The translations under genes and the position numbers were made by a program. DNA of 64,000 bases from Campylobacter blaseri (GTDB lineage Bacteria; Campylobacterota; Campylobacteria; Campylobacterales; Campylobacteraceae). The stretch is from the NCBI RefSeq assembly GCF_013201895.1, contig NZ_CP053841.1, forward strand, positions 1,550,001-1,614,000, read 5' to 3'. Positions 11,334-21,121 of the stretch are shown here, one piece after another; the stretch's first letter is position 1; every line of letters starts with the position of its first letter. Below the pieces are notes generated by a model, which saw only the letters and a list, made by a program, of their open reading frames with translations, was not told the DNA's origin and made no database searches.

Positions 11334-12225
11334 CTTTTAGCCTTTTACCATTAATAAAATCTCTAGCTAAAATAGGTTTTTTTGATGGCTCTTGAAGCTC
11401 AAAAATCTCTACTTCGCCATCTTTAAACTGCACAGAAAAACTAACTTTGTCTATCGCTGTTATTTCCCCTAAATTTTCTGTTTTTTTACCCTCTTTTAAC
11501 TTTATATCTAAAAGCTTAGTTCCATTTTCTAAAAAAATTCCAGGCCAAGGCTTAAATGCTCTAAATTTCCTCATTACTTGCTTTGCATTATCGTTAAATT
11601 TAACTAACCCATCTTCTTTTTTTATCTTTGTGCATTTTGTAACAAGTGATTCATCTTGTTTAATAGGCTTTAAACTTTCAAATTCATTTAAAACTTTTAT
11701 AGTTAGCTTTGCTGCTAAAACAGATAACTTATCAAAAACCTCATCAGCATTAAGCCCTTTAATATTTAAATAAGAAAATGCGAGCATATCACCATCATCA
11801 AGCCCCACATCCATAAGCATAGCCGTTATACCTGTCTCTTTTTCGCCTGCTAAAATGGCACTTTGAATAGGGCTTGCGCCTCGGTACCTTGGAAGTATTG
11901 AGGCGTGTAAATTTATGCAAGGTGCTATGTCTAAAATATTTTTAGGCAGTATTTGCCCATATGCTGCAACTATTATAAAATCGGGTTTTAAATTTAAAAT
12001 ATCTTGATAGGCTTTTTCATCTCTTAGTGTCTTTGGTTGAAAAATAGGTATTTCTAACTCTTTTTCTAAAATAAATTTTTTTACGTCTGGTGGCGTTAAT
12101 ATCTTTTTTCTACTAACTGGCTTATCAGGCTGCGTAAAAACGCCAACAACTTCAAAATTATTTTTTAAAATTTCTTCTAAAATCACCTTTGCATAACTAG
12201 GTGTTCCCATAAAAACTATACGCAT
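11314..12225 (-). CDS. fmt: Methionyl-tRNA formyltransferase
   Basis: A 303-residue enzyme that formylates the initiator Met-tRNA using 10-formyl-tetrahydrofolate. The N-terminal MRIVFMGTPSYA, the catalytic NLHASILPRYRGASPIQ segment and the C-terminal tRNA-binding domain are present. It lies between proB and birA with a 3-base gap and a 20-base overlap respectively, indicating a single operon. Confidence 0.97.
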   Translation of the reverse strand: MRIVFMGTPSYAKVILEEILKNNFEVVGVFTQPDKPVSRKKILTPPDVKKFILEKELEIPIFQPKTLRDEKAYQDILNLKPDFIIVAAYGQILPKNILDIAPCINLHASILPRYRGASPIQSAILAGEKETGITAMLMDVGLDDGDMLAFSYLNIKGLNADEVFDKLSVLAAKLTIKVLNEFESLKPIKQDESLVTKCTKIKKEDGLVKFNDNAKQVMRKFRAFKPWPGIFLENGTKLLDIKLKEGKKTENLGEITAIDKVSFSVQFKDGEVEIFELQEPSKKPILARDFINGKRLKVGDRIY

Positions 12226-12228
12226 AAA

Positions 12229-12987
12229 CTACCTTTTAAATAAAGTACCACCTATTTTTTTACCATCTAGTAAAAAAGAATAGGCATCTTTTAAATCAAA
12301 GCCACTTGTTAAAAACATAGATTTATTATTGTTGAGTAGAAAATTTGCAGCTTTTAGTTTTGTTACTATACCGCCTGTTCCAAACTCACTTCCAGCATCA
12401 GCTTTTAACTCAAGCTCTTCTTTTTTAAGACTTGGTACAAGTGGTCTAATTTTTGCATTTTTATTTGTATTTGGATTATCATCATAATATCCATCGATAT
12501 CGCTTAAAATAACCAACATATCGCCATTAAAATAATAAGCAACATTTGCGCTAAGACTATCATTATCCCCAAAAACTATCTCTTCAATAGCCGTTGCATC
12601 GTTTTCATTTATGATTGGAAGAATTTTATTTTTGCAAAGTCCATCAACTAAATTTTTAGCATGGGCTGTAGCTTTTCTTGAGTCAAAATCCCTTGCTGTT
12701 AAAAGAATTTGTGCAACACTTATATCATATTTAACCATTATATCGCTATAAATTTCCATCAAATAAGCCTGCCCAACAGAAGCTAAAATCTGTCTATTTA
12801 CAACGCTATCTTTTTTAATATTGACTTTATGTCCCCCTGCACTTATGGCACCCGAACTTACCAAAATTACTTCATATTTTTGCATAAGTTTTGCTAAAAA
12901 AGAGCATAAGTTTCCAACTCTTTCTTCACTAATTTTATCTTTATCACTCAAAACATGAGAGCCAACTTTTATAACTACTCTTTTCAT
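12229..12987 (-). CDS. proB: Glutamate 5-kinase (short form without PUA domain)
   Basis: A 252-residue amino-acid kinase catalysing the first step of proline synthesis. Visible motifs are [31 protein letters not shown] and GTGGIVTKL. The C-terminal PUA domain present in the E. coli enzyme is absent, as is usual in campylobacters. Its start overlaps the obgE stop by four bases. Confidence 0.96.
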   Translation of the reverse strand: MKRVVIKVGSHVLSDKDKISEERVGNLCSFLAKLMQKYEVILVSSGAISAGGHKVNIKKDSVVNRQILASVGQAYLMEIYSDIMVKYDISVAQILLTARDFDSRKATAHAKNLVDGLCKNKILPIINENDATAIEEIVFGDNDSLSANVAYYFNGDMLVILSDIDGYYDDNPNTNKNAKIRPLVPSLKKEELELKADAGSEFGTGGIVTKLKAANFLLNNNKSMFLTSGFDLKDAYSFLLDGKKIGGTLFKR

Positions 12988-14018
12988 TTTACCTCATTTA
13001 ATAGCTCTAAAATAGAAAATTTAAGCTCTTTAATCCCTTCATTTGTAGCACTAGATATAGGCATAACAAAATATGGTTTATTAATATCGTATTCGTATAT
13101 GTCTTGCTTTTTAGCAAATTTAAATTCTTCTAAAAATTTATTATAAATTTCATCTAAATTTTCACAAGCATCAATTTTTGTAATAGCTATAGCAAATTTT
13201 GATTTTGCTAAATTTGATGAGAAATTCTCAATCTCTTGCTTTAAAGAGCTGTATTGTTCTTTTAAATCCCTATAATTTGTTGCATCAAGCATAAATAGTA
13301 AAATTTTAGTTCTTTCTATGTGCTTTAAAAACTCTATTCCAAGTCCTCTTCCACCACTAGCTCCCTCAATAATACCTGGGATATCAGCCATTACAAAAGA
13401 GCTAAACTCATCAACTTCAACCATTCCAAGTTTTGGAGTTAGTGTTGTAAACTCATAATTTGCAATTTGAGGTTTTGCATTTGAGATTGTAGATATTAAA
13501 GTTGATTTTCCAACATTTGGAAATCCAACAAGCCCAACATCTGCAATTAGTTTTAGTTCAAGCCTTATAGGCTTTTCCTCACCAGGAAGTCCTGGCTGAG
13601 CATAGTCTGGTCTTTGATTTACTGAGTTTTTAAAATGGGTGTTTCCAAGCCCACCTTTTCCACCTTGTAAAAAAAGAACTTTTTCACCCTCTTTTGTTAA
13701 ATCAAATAAAACTTCGCTAGTTTCTTCATCATAAACAACAGTTCCAGGTGGCACTGTAAGAATTAAATCTTCGCCTTTTTTACCACACATATTTCGGCCT
13801 TTGCCACCTACTCCATTTTGTGCTTTTAAAACTCTTTTACCTTTATAAAAAGCAAGCGTATGGGTGTTATTATCAACAAAAAAGTAAACATCGCCACCTT
13901 TTCCGCCATCTCCACCATCAGGACCGCCTAAAATGACATGTTTTTCTCTTCTAAAGCTAACACAACCTGCTCCGCCTTTACCTGATTTAACACTAAATTT
14001 GACACTATCAACAAACAT
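12984..14018 (-). CDS. obgE: Obg/CgtA GTPase
   Basis: A 344-residue ribosome-associated GTPase. The glycine-rich Obg fold at the N-terminus ([29 protein letters not shown]) is followed by a G domain with GFPNVGKS (G1), DIPGIIEGA (G3) and TKID (G4). It acts in 50S assembly and growth control. It follows rpmA and rplU, the classical rplU-rpmA-obg order. Confidence 0.97.
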   Translation of the reverse strand: MFVDSVKFSVKSGKGGAGCVSFRREKHVILGGPDGGDGGKGGDVYFFVDNNTHTLAFYKGKRVLKAQNGVGGKGRNMCGKKGEDLILTVPPGTVVYDEETSEVLFDLTKEGEKVLFLQGGKGGLGNTHFKNSVNQRPDYAQPGLPGEEKPIRLELKLIADVGLVGFPNVGKSTLISTISNAKPQIANYEFTTLTPKLGMVEVDEFSSFVMADIPGIIEGASGGRGLGIEFLKHIERTKILLFMLDATNYRDLKEQYSSLKQEIENFSSNLAKSKFAIAITKIDACENLDEIYNKFLEEFKFAKKQDIYEYDINKPYFVMPISSATNEGIKELKFSILELLNEVK

Positions 14019-14092
14019 AAATTACCTTAAAATTTTTAACTAGATTATATCTAAATATACTTAAATTGTGAGAAGTTGTATATAAAATGGGT

Positions 14093-14110
14093 GACCACTA
14101 AGAAGTGGTC
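14093..14110 (-). terminator. Small hairpin after rpmA
   Basis: A 7-bp perfect stem (GACCACT/AGTGGTC, loop of four) starts just 3' of the rpmA stop. On the minus strand it is followed by ACCCATTTTA, so the T tract is poor. It may attenuate rather than stop transcription into obgE. Confidence 0.4.
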
Positions 14111-14116
14111 TAAGAA

Positions 14117-14374
14117 TTATTCTTCTGGATAAACAGAAACTTGTTTTCTAGTCTTATCAAATCTTTCAAATTTAACAAAACCATCAGTTAAAGCAAAGAT
14201 TGTATGATCTCTTCCTATGCCAACATTATTGCCTGCATGAGTTGCAGTTCCTCTTTGGCGGATGATAATATTTCCAGCTCTAACAAATTCGCCACCAAAC
14301 TTTTTAACACCTAAGCGGCGACCTATGGAATCACGATTGTTTTGAGTTGAACCCTGACCTTTTTTGTGTGCCAT
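14117..14374 (-). CDS. rpmA: 50S ribosomal protein L27
   Basis: An 85-residue L27, with the typical [16 protein letters not shown] start, [10 protein letters not shown] and RGT core. The N-terminus reaches the peptidyl-transferase centre. There is no cleavable N-terminal extension of the Firmicutes type. It directly follows rplU. Confidence 0.98.
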   Translation of the reverse strand: MAHKKGQGSTQNNRDSIGRRLGVKKFGGEFVRAGNIIIRQRGTATHAGNNVGIGRDHTIFALTDGFVKFERFDKTRKQVSVYPEE

Positions 14375-14384
14375 TATTTACTCC

Positions 14385-14693
14385 TTAGGCTTGTATATTT
14401 GTAACTTTAACGCGAGTATATTGTCTTCTAAAACCGCGTTTTAACTTTGAGTCTTTTCTTCTGCGTTTTTTATAGATAACAACTTTTTTGTCTTTACCTA
14501 AATTTACAACTTCTAAGACAACCTTAGCACCTTCTACAAATGGCGCTCCTACCTTTAACTCGCCGTCATTTACTGCTAAAACATCAGTAACTTCAACGAT
14601 ATCTTTAACATTAGCTTCAAATCTATCTAAATTTAGGAAGTCACCTTCACTAATTTTATATTGTTTTCCGCTGTGCTTTATAATTGCGTACAT
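14385..14693 (-). CDS. rplU: 50S ribosomal protein L21
   Basis: A 102-residue L21 beginning [14 protein letters not shown]. The open frame extends 34 codons further upstream, but the ATG at 14693 is chosen for three reasons. It matches the family N-terminus, it has AGGAAAG just upstream, and the longer frame would run through a good promoter. It is the first gene of the rplU-rpmA-obgE-proB-fmt-birA-parAB series. Confidence 0.97.
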   Translation of the reverse strand: MYAIIKHSGKQYKISEGDFLNLDRFEANVKDIVEVTDVLAVNDGELKVGAPFVEGAKVVLEVVNLGKDKKVVIYKKRRRKDSKLKRGFRRQYTRVKVTNIQA

Positions 14694-14768
14694 AAAGCTT
14701 TCCTTTTTTTGGTAGTAACTACTAAGCACTCCTAAGAGATTTAAAAGCTTAAATAGTCCAGAAAAGGG

Positions 14769-14774
14769 ATTATA
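14769..14774 (-). promoter_or_regulatory. Probable -10 element of the rplU operon
   Basis: The minus strand carries TGGTATAAT, a consensus extended -10 box about 75 bases before the rplU start codon. Transcription would start near 14762, giving a ~70-base leader. Confidence 0.65.
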
Positions 14775-14837
14775 CCATAATAAAATTAAATGCAACTTAC
14801 TTCTAAGTATTTAATTTAAACATATTTTATAAACAGC

Positions 14838-14883
14838 ATTGCTTTAAAGTGCTATGTGTTTAGTAAAACCACTTTAAAGCAAT
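14838..14883. terminator. Long inverted repeat between dld and rplU
   Basis: A perfect 14-bp inverted repeat (arms 14838-14851 and 14870-14883, ATTGCTTTAAAGTG and its complement) encloses an 18-base loop that itself contains GTTT/AAAC. It lies downstream of the lactate dehydrogenase stop and upstream of the rplU promoter. A terminator or RNA-stabilising hairpin is likely. There is no long T tract on either strand, so an operator cannot be excluded. Confidence 0.5.
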
Positions 14884-14955
14884 TTCATACAAAAATTTTA
14901 AGAATAAAATAGCCCTTTATAAAGATTCATATTTTAGCAAAACTTTAAATTTAAT

Positions 14956-17766
14956 TTAACTAACATATAGCTCTTTACTACATTCATCAATCAAATAAAC
15001 TATATGCATAAAAGGAATTCCACAAGAGTGACTAACGCCGATCTCACAGGTGCTAGAATTACTAAAACCACGCTTTAAATTAGCCGGTATGAACTTAAGT
15101 GTTTTTGTTGCACTCAAAGTAAGTTCAGGTGTAAAAAAGCCTTTATTTCCTGCAAAACCACAACAATCAATAGCTGTATTATACACATTTTTAGTTGTGC
15201 AAATTTTGGCTAAATTTTCAACCAAATCTCCTTTTCCTCTTTTTTTCATAGCGCACATTTTATGAACTATCAAATTTTCATCAATTTTTTTAATCTTTAA
15301 TTTAGGCATAATTTCCTCTAAAAACTCGCACATATCAACTATCTTTAGCTGATTTTCATCTTTTAACTCATTTATCAAATATGTTGAACAAGCTCCATGA
15401 TCAAGTATAATCTCATGCTTTCCACCCTCACTTGCTTCAAGAAGTATATTTTTTAATAAATCTTTATTTTTTGCACGAATTTCTTCATAATCCATAAAAG
15501 ACTTTCCACAGCAGAGTTTATCAATCCCTTCTGGGTAAACTACACTAACTCCTGCTTTTTTACATACAGATTCAAAAACCTCTTGAATGCTTCTTTTATC
15601 AAATACTAACTTAGATGGTGCAAATCCGCGGTTCATACATGTTGTAAAATATATAACTTTTTTCTCTCCGAAATTTCTATTTTCTCGTTTATAGCTATTT
15701 TTAAGCGGAAGATACTCATTTGCATAAGGGAAAGGCATAAATGAGTTTATTTTTTTAGTTATAGCACTTATGTTTTTTGCACCAACTAAACTATAGCTTA
15801 AATTTGCTGTGCTTAGTCCAAATTTAGCTAAGTTTATAACTTTATCCATATTTTCATAAATTGCATTTGCGATTTTAAAACTTTTACTAGAATTTTTACG
15901 CCTTAAATTTATTGCAATTTGTGCTGTATCTATGCTCAATGGGCAATAAATTTTACACATAGAACAAGCTGCACAGGTTTCATCACCTAAATACTCATAC
16001 TCTTTTTGAAGCTTATCTGCTTTTGTGGTTTCACCTATACTTTTTAGCCTATCTATCTCCCTGGTTACTGCTATCCTTTGCCTAGGTGTCAGAGTTAAAA
16101 ATTTACTAGGACAAGCTTTTTCACAAAAACCACACTCCATACAAAAGTTAATATAATCTTCTGTTTCATTCATATTTTTTATATTTTTAATGTGAATTTC
16201 TTTATCGTAGCTTATAATAACATTTGGATTTAAAAGAGCTTTTGGATCAAAAGCATTTTTAATTTTTTTATTTATCAAATAGGCTTTTTTGCCCCATTCA
16301 AGTTCTACAAATGGTGCTACCATTCTACCTGTTCCGTGTTCGGCTTTTATGCTACCATTCATTTTAGTAACTTCATTAGCCATATCTTCCATTAAGTTTT
16401 TAAAATTATTGAACTCTTTTTCGTTGCTCAAATCTGGTGTTATCACAAAATGTAAATTCCCAACTAATGCATGCCCAAAAATAACACCATTTTTACTAAA
16501 TCCATATTTTTTAAATAGATTAGTAATTAACTCAACCCCATCACAAAACTTATCTATCTCAAAGCATAAGTCTTCAGTTATAACGCTAGTCTTGCTTTTT
16601 CTTCTGCCTGCAACAATAGGAAGAATTCCTTTTCTGATTTTCCACCAACCATCATAAACTTTTGGATCGCTAGAATAAAGTGGCTCAAAAGCCATTTCAT
16701 AGCTGCCTAAGGCATCTTTTATAGTTTTAACATTAGTATTAAGCTCATCTTCAAAATCGCTTTGTGTTTGTAGTAAAATAGCTGTAGTGCCCTCCTCTAC
16801 CTCATAAACCTCTTTAGGAACACCATCAATTCCTCTTACGCTTTTTAAACAAGCATAGTCCATCATCTCAGCAGCCCCAACTATATCTTTAAGCTCTGTA
16901 AGGGCTATAATTGCCTTTGAGGCATCTGTTAGGCTTTTATAAAACAACAAACCACAGGCTTTGTATTTCTCATCAATAACACTATTATAAACTACTTCGC
17001 TAACAAAACCCAATGTTCCTTCACTTCCAACAAAAATGTGATTAATAATATCTTTTAATTCACTAAAATCCACAAATGAATTTAGTCCATAGCCTGTTGT
17101 ATTTTTAATCTTATATTTTCTTTTTATAAGCTCTGTTAATTCTGCGTCTTTTAAAATTTCATCTTTTATATCAAGAATATCTTTAATCATGTTTGGTTTT
17201 TCTTTTATAAAATTTGCCACTGAAAGCTCATCAGAGGTATCTAAAATAGTTCCATCACTTAAAATAATTCTAATTGACTTTATAGTTTTATAGCTATTCT
17301 CATCTACGCCACAGCACATTCCGCTGGCATTATTGTTTACAATGCCACCTATTAGAGCTGTTGCTATTGTAGCTGGATCTGGTCCTATTTTTCTACTATA
17401 GTCTTTAAGAACATTATTTGCCTCTTGTCCTATAACACCACAACCAAGCCTTATAACACTACCATCTTCGTTTGTTTGTATTTTTTTCCAATTATCATTT
17501 GCTACAACTAACACATCTTCACAGCTTGCTTGACCTGAAAGGGAGCTTCCTGCTGCTCTAAAAGATAGTGGTGTTTCGTGTTTGTTAGCAAGCTTTATTA
17601 TTTTTACTACTTCATCCTCATTTTGTGGAAAGACTACAACTTTAGGAATATAATGATAACAAGATGCTTCAGTCCCATAAGCAAAACACCTTAAATAATC
17701 ATCAAAAACTCTATCTTTCATAAAATTTCTTACATTTTTAGTAAAACCAACAAAATCTTTTTTCAT
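14956..17766 (-). CDS. dld: FAD/Fe-S D-lactate dehydrogenase-type oxidoreductase
   Basis: A 936-residue fusion protein. Residues ~1-500 are an FAD-binding oxidase (GlcD/Dld type; SFRAAGSSLSGQA, GGIVNNNASGMCCG, a C-terminal segment with HGTGRMVAP). Then come two 4Fe-4S motifs (CMECGFCEKACP and CAACSMCKIYCP) and a C-terminal CCG cysteine-rich region (KLCCGKSF, DCCGFAGNKG). Such proteins oxidise D-lactate (or glycolate) and feed electrons to the quinone pool at the inner membrane. The lactate permease gene 1 kb away supports lactate as substrate. C. jejuni Dld (recalled as Cj1585c) has similar size and layout. Substrate specificity cannot be read from sequence. Confidence 0.88.
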   Translation of the reverse strand: MKKDFVGFTKNVRNFMKDRVFDDYLRCFAYGTEASCYHYIPKVVVFPQNEDEVVKIIKLANKHETPLSFRAAGSSLSGQASCEDVLVVANDNWKKIQTNEDGSVIRLGCGVIGQEANNVLKDYSRKIGPDPATIATALIGGIVNNNASGMCCGVDENSYKTIKSIRIILSDGTILDTSDELSVANFIKEKPNMIKDILDIKDEILKDAELTELIKRKYKIKNTTGYGLNSFVDFSELKDIINHIFVGSEGTLGFVSEVVYNSVIDEKYKACGLLFYKSLTDASKAIIALTELKDIVGAAEMMDYACLKSVRGIDGVPKEVYEVEEGTTAILLQTQSDFEDELNTNVKTIKDALGSYEMAFEPLYSSDPKVYDGWWKIRKGILPIVAGRRKSKTSVITEDLCFEIDKFCDGVELITNLFKKYGFSKNGVIFGHALVGNLHFVITPDLSNEKEFNNFKNLMEDMANEVTKMNGSIKAEHGTGRMVAPFVELEWGKKAYLINKKIKNAFDPKALLNPNVIISYDKEIHIKNIKNMNETEDYINFCMECGFCEKACPSKFLTLTPRQRIAVTREIDRLKSIGETTKADKLQKEYEYLGDETCAACSMCKIYCPLSIDTAQIAINLRRKNSSKSFKIANAIYENMDKVINLAKFGLSTANLSYSLVGAKNISAITKKINSFMPFPYANEYLPLKNSYKRENRNFGEKKVIYFTTCMNRGFAPSKLVFDKRSIQEVFESVCKKAGVSVVYPEGIDKLCCGKSFMDYEEIRAKNKDLLKNILLEASEGGKHEIILDHGACSTYLINELKDENQLKIVDMCEFLEEIMPKLKIKKIDENLIVHKMCAMKKRGKGDLVENLAKICTTKNVYNTAIDCCGFAGNKGFFTPELTLSATKTLKFIPANLKRGFSNSSTCEIGVSHSCGIPFMHIVYLIDECSKELYVS

Positions 17767-17783
17767 GACAGCTCCTTTAAAAT

Positions 17784-17805
17784 TTTCTATAATTATTTAT
17801 AGAAA
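17784..17805. promoter_or_regulatory. Inverted repeat in the divergent dld/lipoprotein promoter region
   Basis: TTTCTATA and its complement TATAGAAA, 6 bases apart, lie 18-40 bases before the dld start. It could be an operator or simply AT-rich promoter sequence. No regulator is known for it. Confidence 0.3.
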
Positions 17806-17935
17806 TTAATTATTTTATACTATAAAGAGGCAAAGAAAGTATTAAATTTTTATAACTATTTATATTTTTTAATCTTAAATTTACCAATAAAAAATATAAT
17901 AGTTGCAAATATTTTAAAACCACAGGAGCTAAATT

Positions 17936-18346
17936 TTGAAAACAATTTATACATCGTTTGTCATAGTTTTTACCCTTTTTCTAAGCGGATGTAGTGTGTC
18001 AAACTGGAATCTTGGAAAAACAACTACAAAAGAGATGCCTCAAACAGAAAACAAACCTCAAGGAGGCCTTAAAGAAGAATCTGAAACAAAAAAAGCAGAA
18101 AACTCAAATTTTCATATAGATACCATAATAAACACATGGGGACAACCAACCTATGAAAGAACAAACCCACAAGGCAAAAAAGTCTATATTTGGGAAAACT
18201 GTAAACCAACAGGTGTATATATAGATAGATGTGACTCAAATGGATGTGAAACAGTTCCAGAAACTCAGTGTTGCGAAAGAGCCTTAGAAACTGACAATAA
18301 TGGCTATGTTCAAAATCTAAAAGAAGCTATTAATAGCTGCATATAA
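17936..18346 (+). CDS. Cys-rich putative lipoprotein of unknown function
   Basis: A 136-residue protein starting with TTG (17936), supported by AGGAG seven bases upstream. It has a lipoprotein signal peptide with lipobox LFLSGC (Cys19 or nearby). A charged linker follows (~25-58). The C-terminal domain (~60-136) has HIDTIINTWGQPTYERTNPQ, a pattern reminiscent of small outer-membrane-assembly lipoproteins (SmpA/BamE-like 'GxP' segment), but the match is not firm. The last ~60 residues hold seven cysteines including CC, suggesting several disulfides. It is divergent from dld. Function unknown. Confidence 0.75.
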   Translation: MKTIYTSFVIVFTLFLSGCSVSNWNLGKTTTKEMPQTENKPQGGLKEESETKKAENSNFHIDTIINTWGQPTYERTNPQGKKVYIWENCKPTGVYIDRCDSNGCETVPETQCCERALETDNNGYVQNLKEAINSCI

Positions 18347-18762
18347 ACCCCATTTTTTAAATGGGTATTATGCAAAATCGCCTAAATACTTTCAACATTA
18401 AATAAAGTAAATTCTAAGTCCACTACATTTTAGCCAAGCTAACTTTAAAATATTTTTTGAATTAACATTATTTTAAATTCATTACATGTGTATTTTTGTA
18501 ACACCTATAAATATTTTTTTTATATATTTTCTTTTTTAAAACCATTAATTTTAAAAAATATAGTACTTTTCTGCATAAAATTTTATATATATTCTCACTA
18601 TCTTAAATAAATAGAAGTCCATAAAATGCCCCTAGCTCCTTTATTTTTATATCTCTTAATTTGCGTGTCTTAATTCATATTTCTAATTATAAATTTTAAG
18701 ATAGCTTTTTAATAGTTTTAAATAATATATTTGTATATTTAATTTATTTGAAAGGCAACGAT
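18347..18762. other. Non-coding AT-rich interval before lctP
   Basis: About 400 bases without a convincing gene. At the left edge, CCCATTT-TTT-AAATGGG (18351-18368 region) forms a small hairpin after the lipoprotein gene, a weak terminator. The right part is very AT-rich (for example TATATTTGTATATTT before lctP) and must contain the lctP promoter, but no unambiguous -35/-10 pair was identified. No tRNA or gene remnant was recognised. Confidence 0.5.
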
Positions 18763-20403
18763 ATGTATACCATACTTGCGTTTTTGCCCATCGTGGTAAT
18801 CTTAGTTATGATGATTGGATTTAAAATATCATCAAAATACTCTCTTTTTATTGCCCTAGTTTTAACCTCTTGTATTGCTCTTTTTGTCTGGGATATGAAT
18901 ATAACCGACTTAAGTGCTTATGCAATTTACGGTTTTTTAAAAGCTTTTGATATTTTAGTAATTGTTTTTGGAGCTATTTTAATCCTAAACACACTAAAAT
19001 CATCAGGCGGTATGAGCATCATAAATAAAGGCTTTAGTAATATCTCAACAGATAGAAGAGTTCAAGTAATCATACTTGGTTGGGCTTTTGGTGCATTTAT
19101 AGAAGGTGCTGCTGGTTTTGGAACACCTGCTGCTTTAGCTGCACCACTTTTAGTTGGGCTTGGTTTTCCTGCTTTAGCAGCTGCTATGACTACTTTGATT
19201 TTAGATTCAACATCTGTATCATATGGTGCTGTTGGAACTCCTATTTTTGGGATACAAGGGGCTATAGGAAACCAGATTGAAAATGCAGGCTTAAGCCTAA
19301 ATGTATTTATGCAAGATGTAAGTGTATATACAGCAATCATTCATTCAGTTGGTGGTTTTTTTATTCCCATGCTTGTAATTGCCTTAATGGTTAAATTTTT
19401 TGGCAAAAATAGAAGTTTTAAAGATGTTATACCTGCTATACCTTTTGCTATCTTAGCTTCGGTTTCATTTTTAATTCCTTATATATTTGCATCATTTTTC
19501 TTAGGTTTTGAGTTGCCATCTCTTTTAGGGGGGATTGTATCTTTGGGGGTGCTAGTATTTGCTGCAAAGCATAATTTTTTAACACCTAAAGAAAATTGGG
19601 ATTTTCCACCTAAAGAAGAGTGGAAAAATGAATGGACTGGTTCCGCACTAAAAAAGACAAAAGAGGTACAAGGCAGTCAAAACATATCTTTATTTAAAGC
19701 ATGGTTGCCATATATATTAATATCTATCATACTTGTAATAACCCGTATACCTGCACTAGGCATAAAAGGTCTTTTGACATCTATGGCTATAGACTTACCT
19801 GAAATTTTTGGAGTTAGCGGAACCGTATATTCTTTCAAATATGCATACTTGCCTGGAACAATTCCATTTATACTAATAGCACTTGTAACAATTTATCTTC
19901 ATAAAATGACAAAAGAAGAAGTAAAAGAGAGCTGGAAAAATACATTCTCCCAAGTATCAAAAGCGGTTATTCCCCTTGTAGCTGGTGTAGCAATGGTGCA
20001 AATCATGCTACATACAGATCAAAACCCACACGGACTTGATACAATGCTTAAAATGATGGCTAAGTTTTTTGCTGAAATTTCAGGAGAAGCTTATGTTGGC
20101 GTTGCACCAAATATTGGAATTTTAGGAGCATTTTTTTCTGGAAGCAATACTGTTTCTAACATTCTTTTTTCGGGATTACAATTTGATGCTGCAAATTTAG
20201 TTGGGGCAAGTCCTGCTGTAATCATTGCTCTTCAAAATGTTGGTGGTGCTATTGGTAATATGATTTGTGTAAACAACATAGTAGCAGTATCTGCAACAGT
20301 TGGCTTACTTGGGAAAGGTGAACACAAACTACTTACCTACAACACTCTGCCTTGCATTATTTATATGTTAATAGCTGTTGTAGTTGGGTATTTTTTACTC
20401 TGA
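18763..20403 (+). CDS. lctP: L-/D-lactate permease, LctP family
   Basis: A 546-residue polytopic inner-membrane protein (about 12-14 helices) of the LctP lactate transporter family. Family segments such as [20 protein letters not shown], the block with [17 protein letters not shown], and [13 protein letters not shown] are present. It imports lactate with protons. The ATG at 18763 is preferred over an in-frame TTG at 18748 because GAAAGG lies at correct spacing before the ATG. The nearby D-lactate dehydrogenase-type gene makes a functional lactate-use module. Confidence 0.95.
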   Translation: MYTILAFLPIVVILVMMIGFKISSKYSLFIALVLTSCIALFVWDMNITDLSAYAIYGFLKAFDILVIVFGAILILNTLKSSGGMSIINKGFSNISTDRRVQVIILGWAFGAFIEGAAGFGTPAALAAPLLVGLGFPALAAAMTTLILDSTSVSYGAVGTPIFGIQGAIGNQIENAGLSLNVFMQDVSVYTAIIHSVGGFFIPMLVIALMVKFFGKNRSFKDVIPAIPFAILASVSFLIPYIFASFFLGFELPSLLGGIVSLGVLVFAAKHNFLTPKENWDFPPKEEWKNEWTGSALKKTKEVQGSQNISLFKAWLPYILISIILVITRIPALGIKGLLTSMAIDLPEIFGVSGTVYSFKYAYLPGTIPFILIALVTIYLHKMTKEEVKESWKNTFSQVSKAVIPLVAGVAMVQIMLHTDQNPHGLDTMLKMMAKFFAEISGEAYVGVAPNIGILGAFFSGSNTVSNILFSGLQFDAANLVGASPAVIIALQNVGGAIGNMICVNNIVAVSATVGLLGKGEHKLLTYNTLPCIIYMLIAVVVGYFLL

Positions 20404-20411
20404 TTTAAACT

Positions 20412-20438
20412 ATTTCTAGGAGAAGTTCTCCTAGAAAT
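20412..20438. terminator. Bidirectional terminator between lctP and the downstream lipoprotein gene
   Basis: A strong 12-bp stem (ATTTCTAGGAGA and complement) with a 3-base loop lies between two convergent genes. AT-rich flanks lie on both sides. It probably ends both transcripts. Confidence 0.8.
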
Positions 20439-20461
20439 TAAATATAAGTCCAAAATTTTAT

Positions 20462-20896
20462 CTAACTACTCCATTGAATTTTTGCCTTAGTTCGGTTTTG
20501 CTCATTTAGCAAGATTTCATCTGGCTTTACATCTAAAATACAAAAATTTACATCTTGATACTGGTTATTTCCAGCTGCTTGAAGCATGTGCTGAGTGTAG
20601 TATTTAAGTTTTTGCTTACTTCTTGAAATTATTGCTATGTTTTTATTTCCTTGTCTTATTAAGCTGTTTATACTATCGTAAAAACCACCATCATTTCCTT
20701 TTAAGGCTGCAGGTCCTGCCATAGTATCAGGAATAAATCCATAAGATGGAATCTCTACAATAGTCCAGTCTATAACTCCGTTATCTGTTTGACATTCAGT
20801 AACAATAGATACAATAATATTATTTTTTTGACTAGCACAACCACCCAAAAGCAAAGACACTACTAATAAAATTAAAATCGTTAAAAAATTTTTCAT
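20462..20896 (-). CDS. Putative lipoprotein of unknown function
   Basis: A 144-residue protein with a lipoprotein signal peptide (MKNFLTILILLVVSLLLGGC; lipobox LLGGC, Cys20). The mature part is not recognised. It contains IAIISRSKQKLKYY and two further cysteines (near residues 35 and 117). It faces lctP and marks the left edge of the accessory island. It could be an immunity-type lipoprotein belonging to the toxin island, but nothing in the sequence proves that. Confidence 0.65.
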   Translation of the reverse strand: MKNFLTILILLVVSLLLGGCASQKNNIIVSIVTECQTDNGVIDWTIVEIPSYGFIPDTMAGPAALKGNDGGFYDSINSLIRQGNKNIAIISRSKQKLKYYTQHMLQAAGNNQYQDVNFCILDVKPDEILLNEQNRTKAKIQWSS

Positions 20897-20940
20897 TTTT
20901 TCCCTTTTTTGTGAATTTATAATTTATCTATATTGCATTA

Positions 20941-21027
20941 TTAGTTTAAACTCTCATTTAAGTTTAAATATAAATTTACATAAGAGAAACTAAATGTTAT
21001 TAAAAGTAGTAGTATTTGTTTTAGCAT
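20941..21027 (-). pseudogene. Truncated signal-peptide ORF, copy 1
   Basis: ATG at 21027 opens a 28-codon frame. It begins MLKQILLLLITFSFSYVNLY, a classical export signal, and stops soon after. A very similar start (MLKHILSLLLTFSFSYANLY) occurs at 21949, so this looks like the 5' end of a duplicated secreted-protein gene whose body has been lost. A tiny functional peptide cannot be excluded. Confidence 0.4.
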
Positions 21028-21038
21028 TTAATTTCTCT
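20983..21038. repeat. 56-bp inverted-repeat element, copy 1
   Basis: Arms of 14 bases (AGAGAAACTAAATG against CATTTAATTTCTCT, one mismatch) flank a 28-base centre. A second copy lies at 21905-21960 with about 7 differences over 56 bases. The element covers the start and signal peptide of the truncated minus-strand ORF, so part of the conservation may be coding. Confidence 0.6.
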
Positions 21039-21121
21039 TTAAATTTTTTGTTTATATTTTAATTTACTATAAAGCTTTTATATCCATATCTTTTTCTATA
21101 CAAACATCTTCCTTAATTCTT

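Noticed and set aside
14694-14795. N-terminal extension of rplU
   Set aside because: It would run through the promoter and lacks family similarity. The ATG at 14693 has a good ribosome site.
18347-18762. Possible tRNA or small RNA gene before lctP
   Set aside because: No cloverleaf, no conserved TTCRA-type loop and no strong promoter-terminator pair could be made out.
20994-21062. A 22-residue hydrophobic plus-strand peptide (and a 25-residue one at 21916-21993) resembling type I toxin peptides
   Set aside because: The frames are the antisense of the duplicated signal-peptide starts and their sequences diverge. No antitoxin RNA promoter was evident. Kept only as an alternative to the repeat-element finding.
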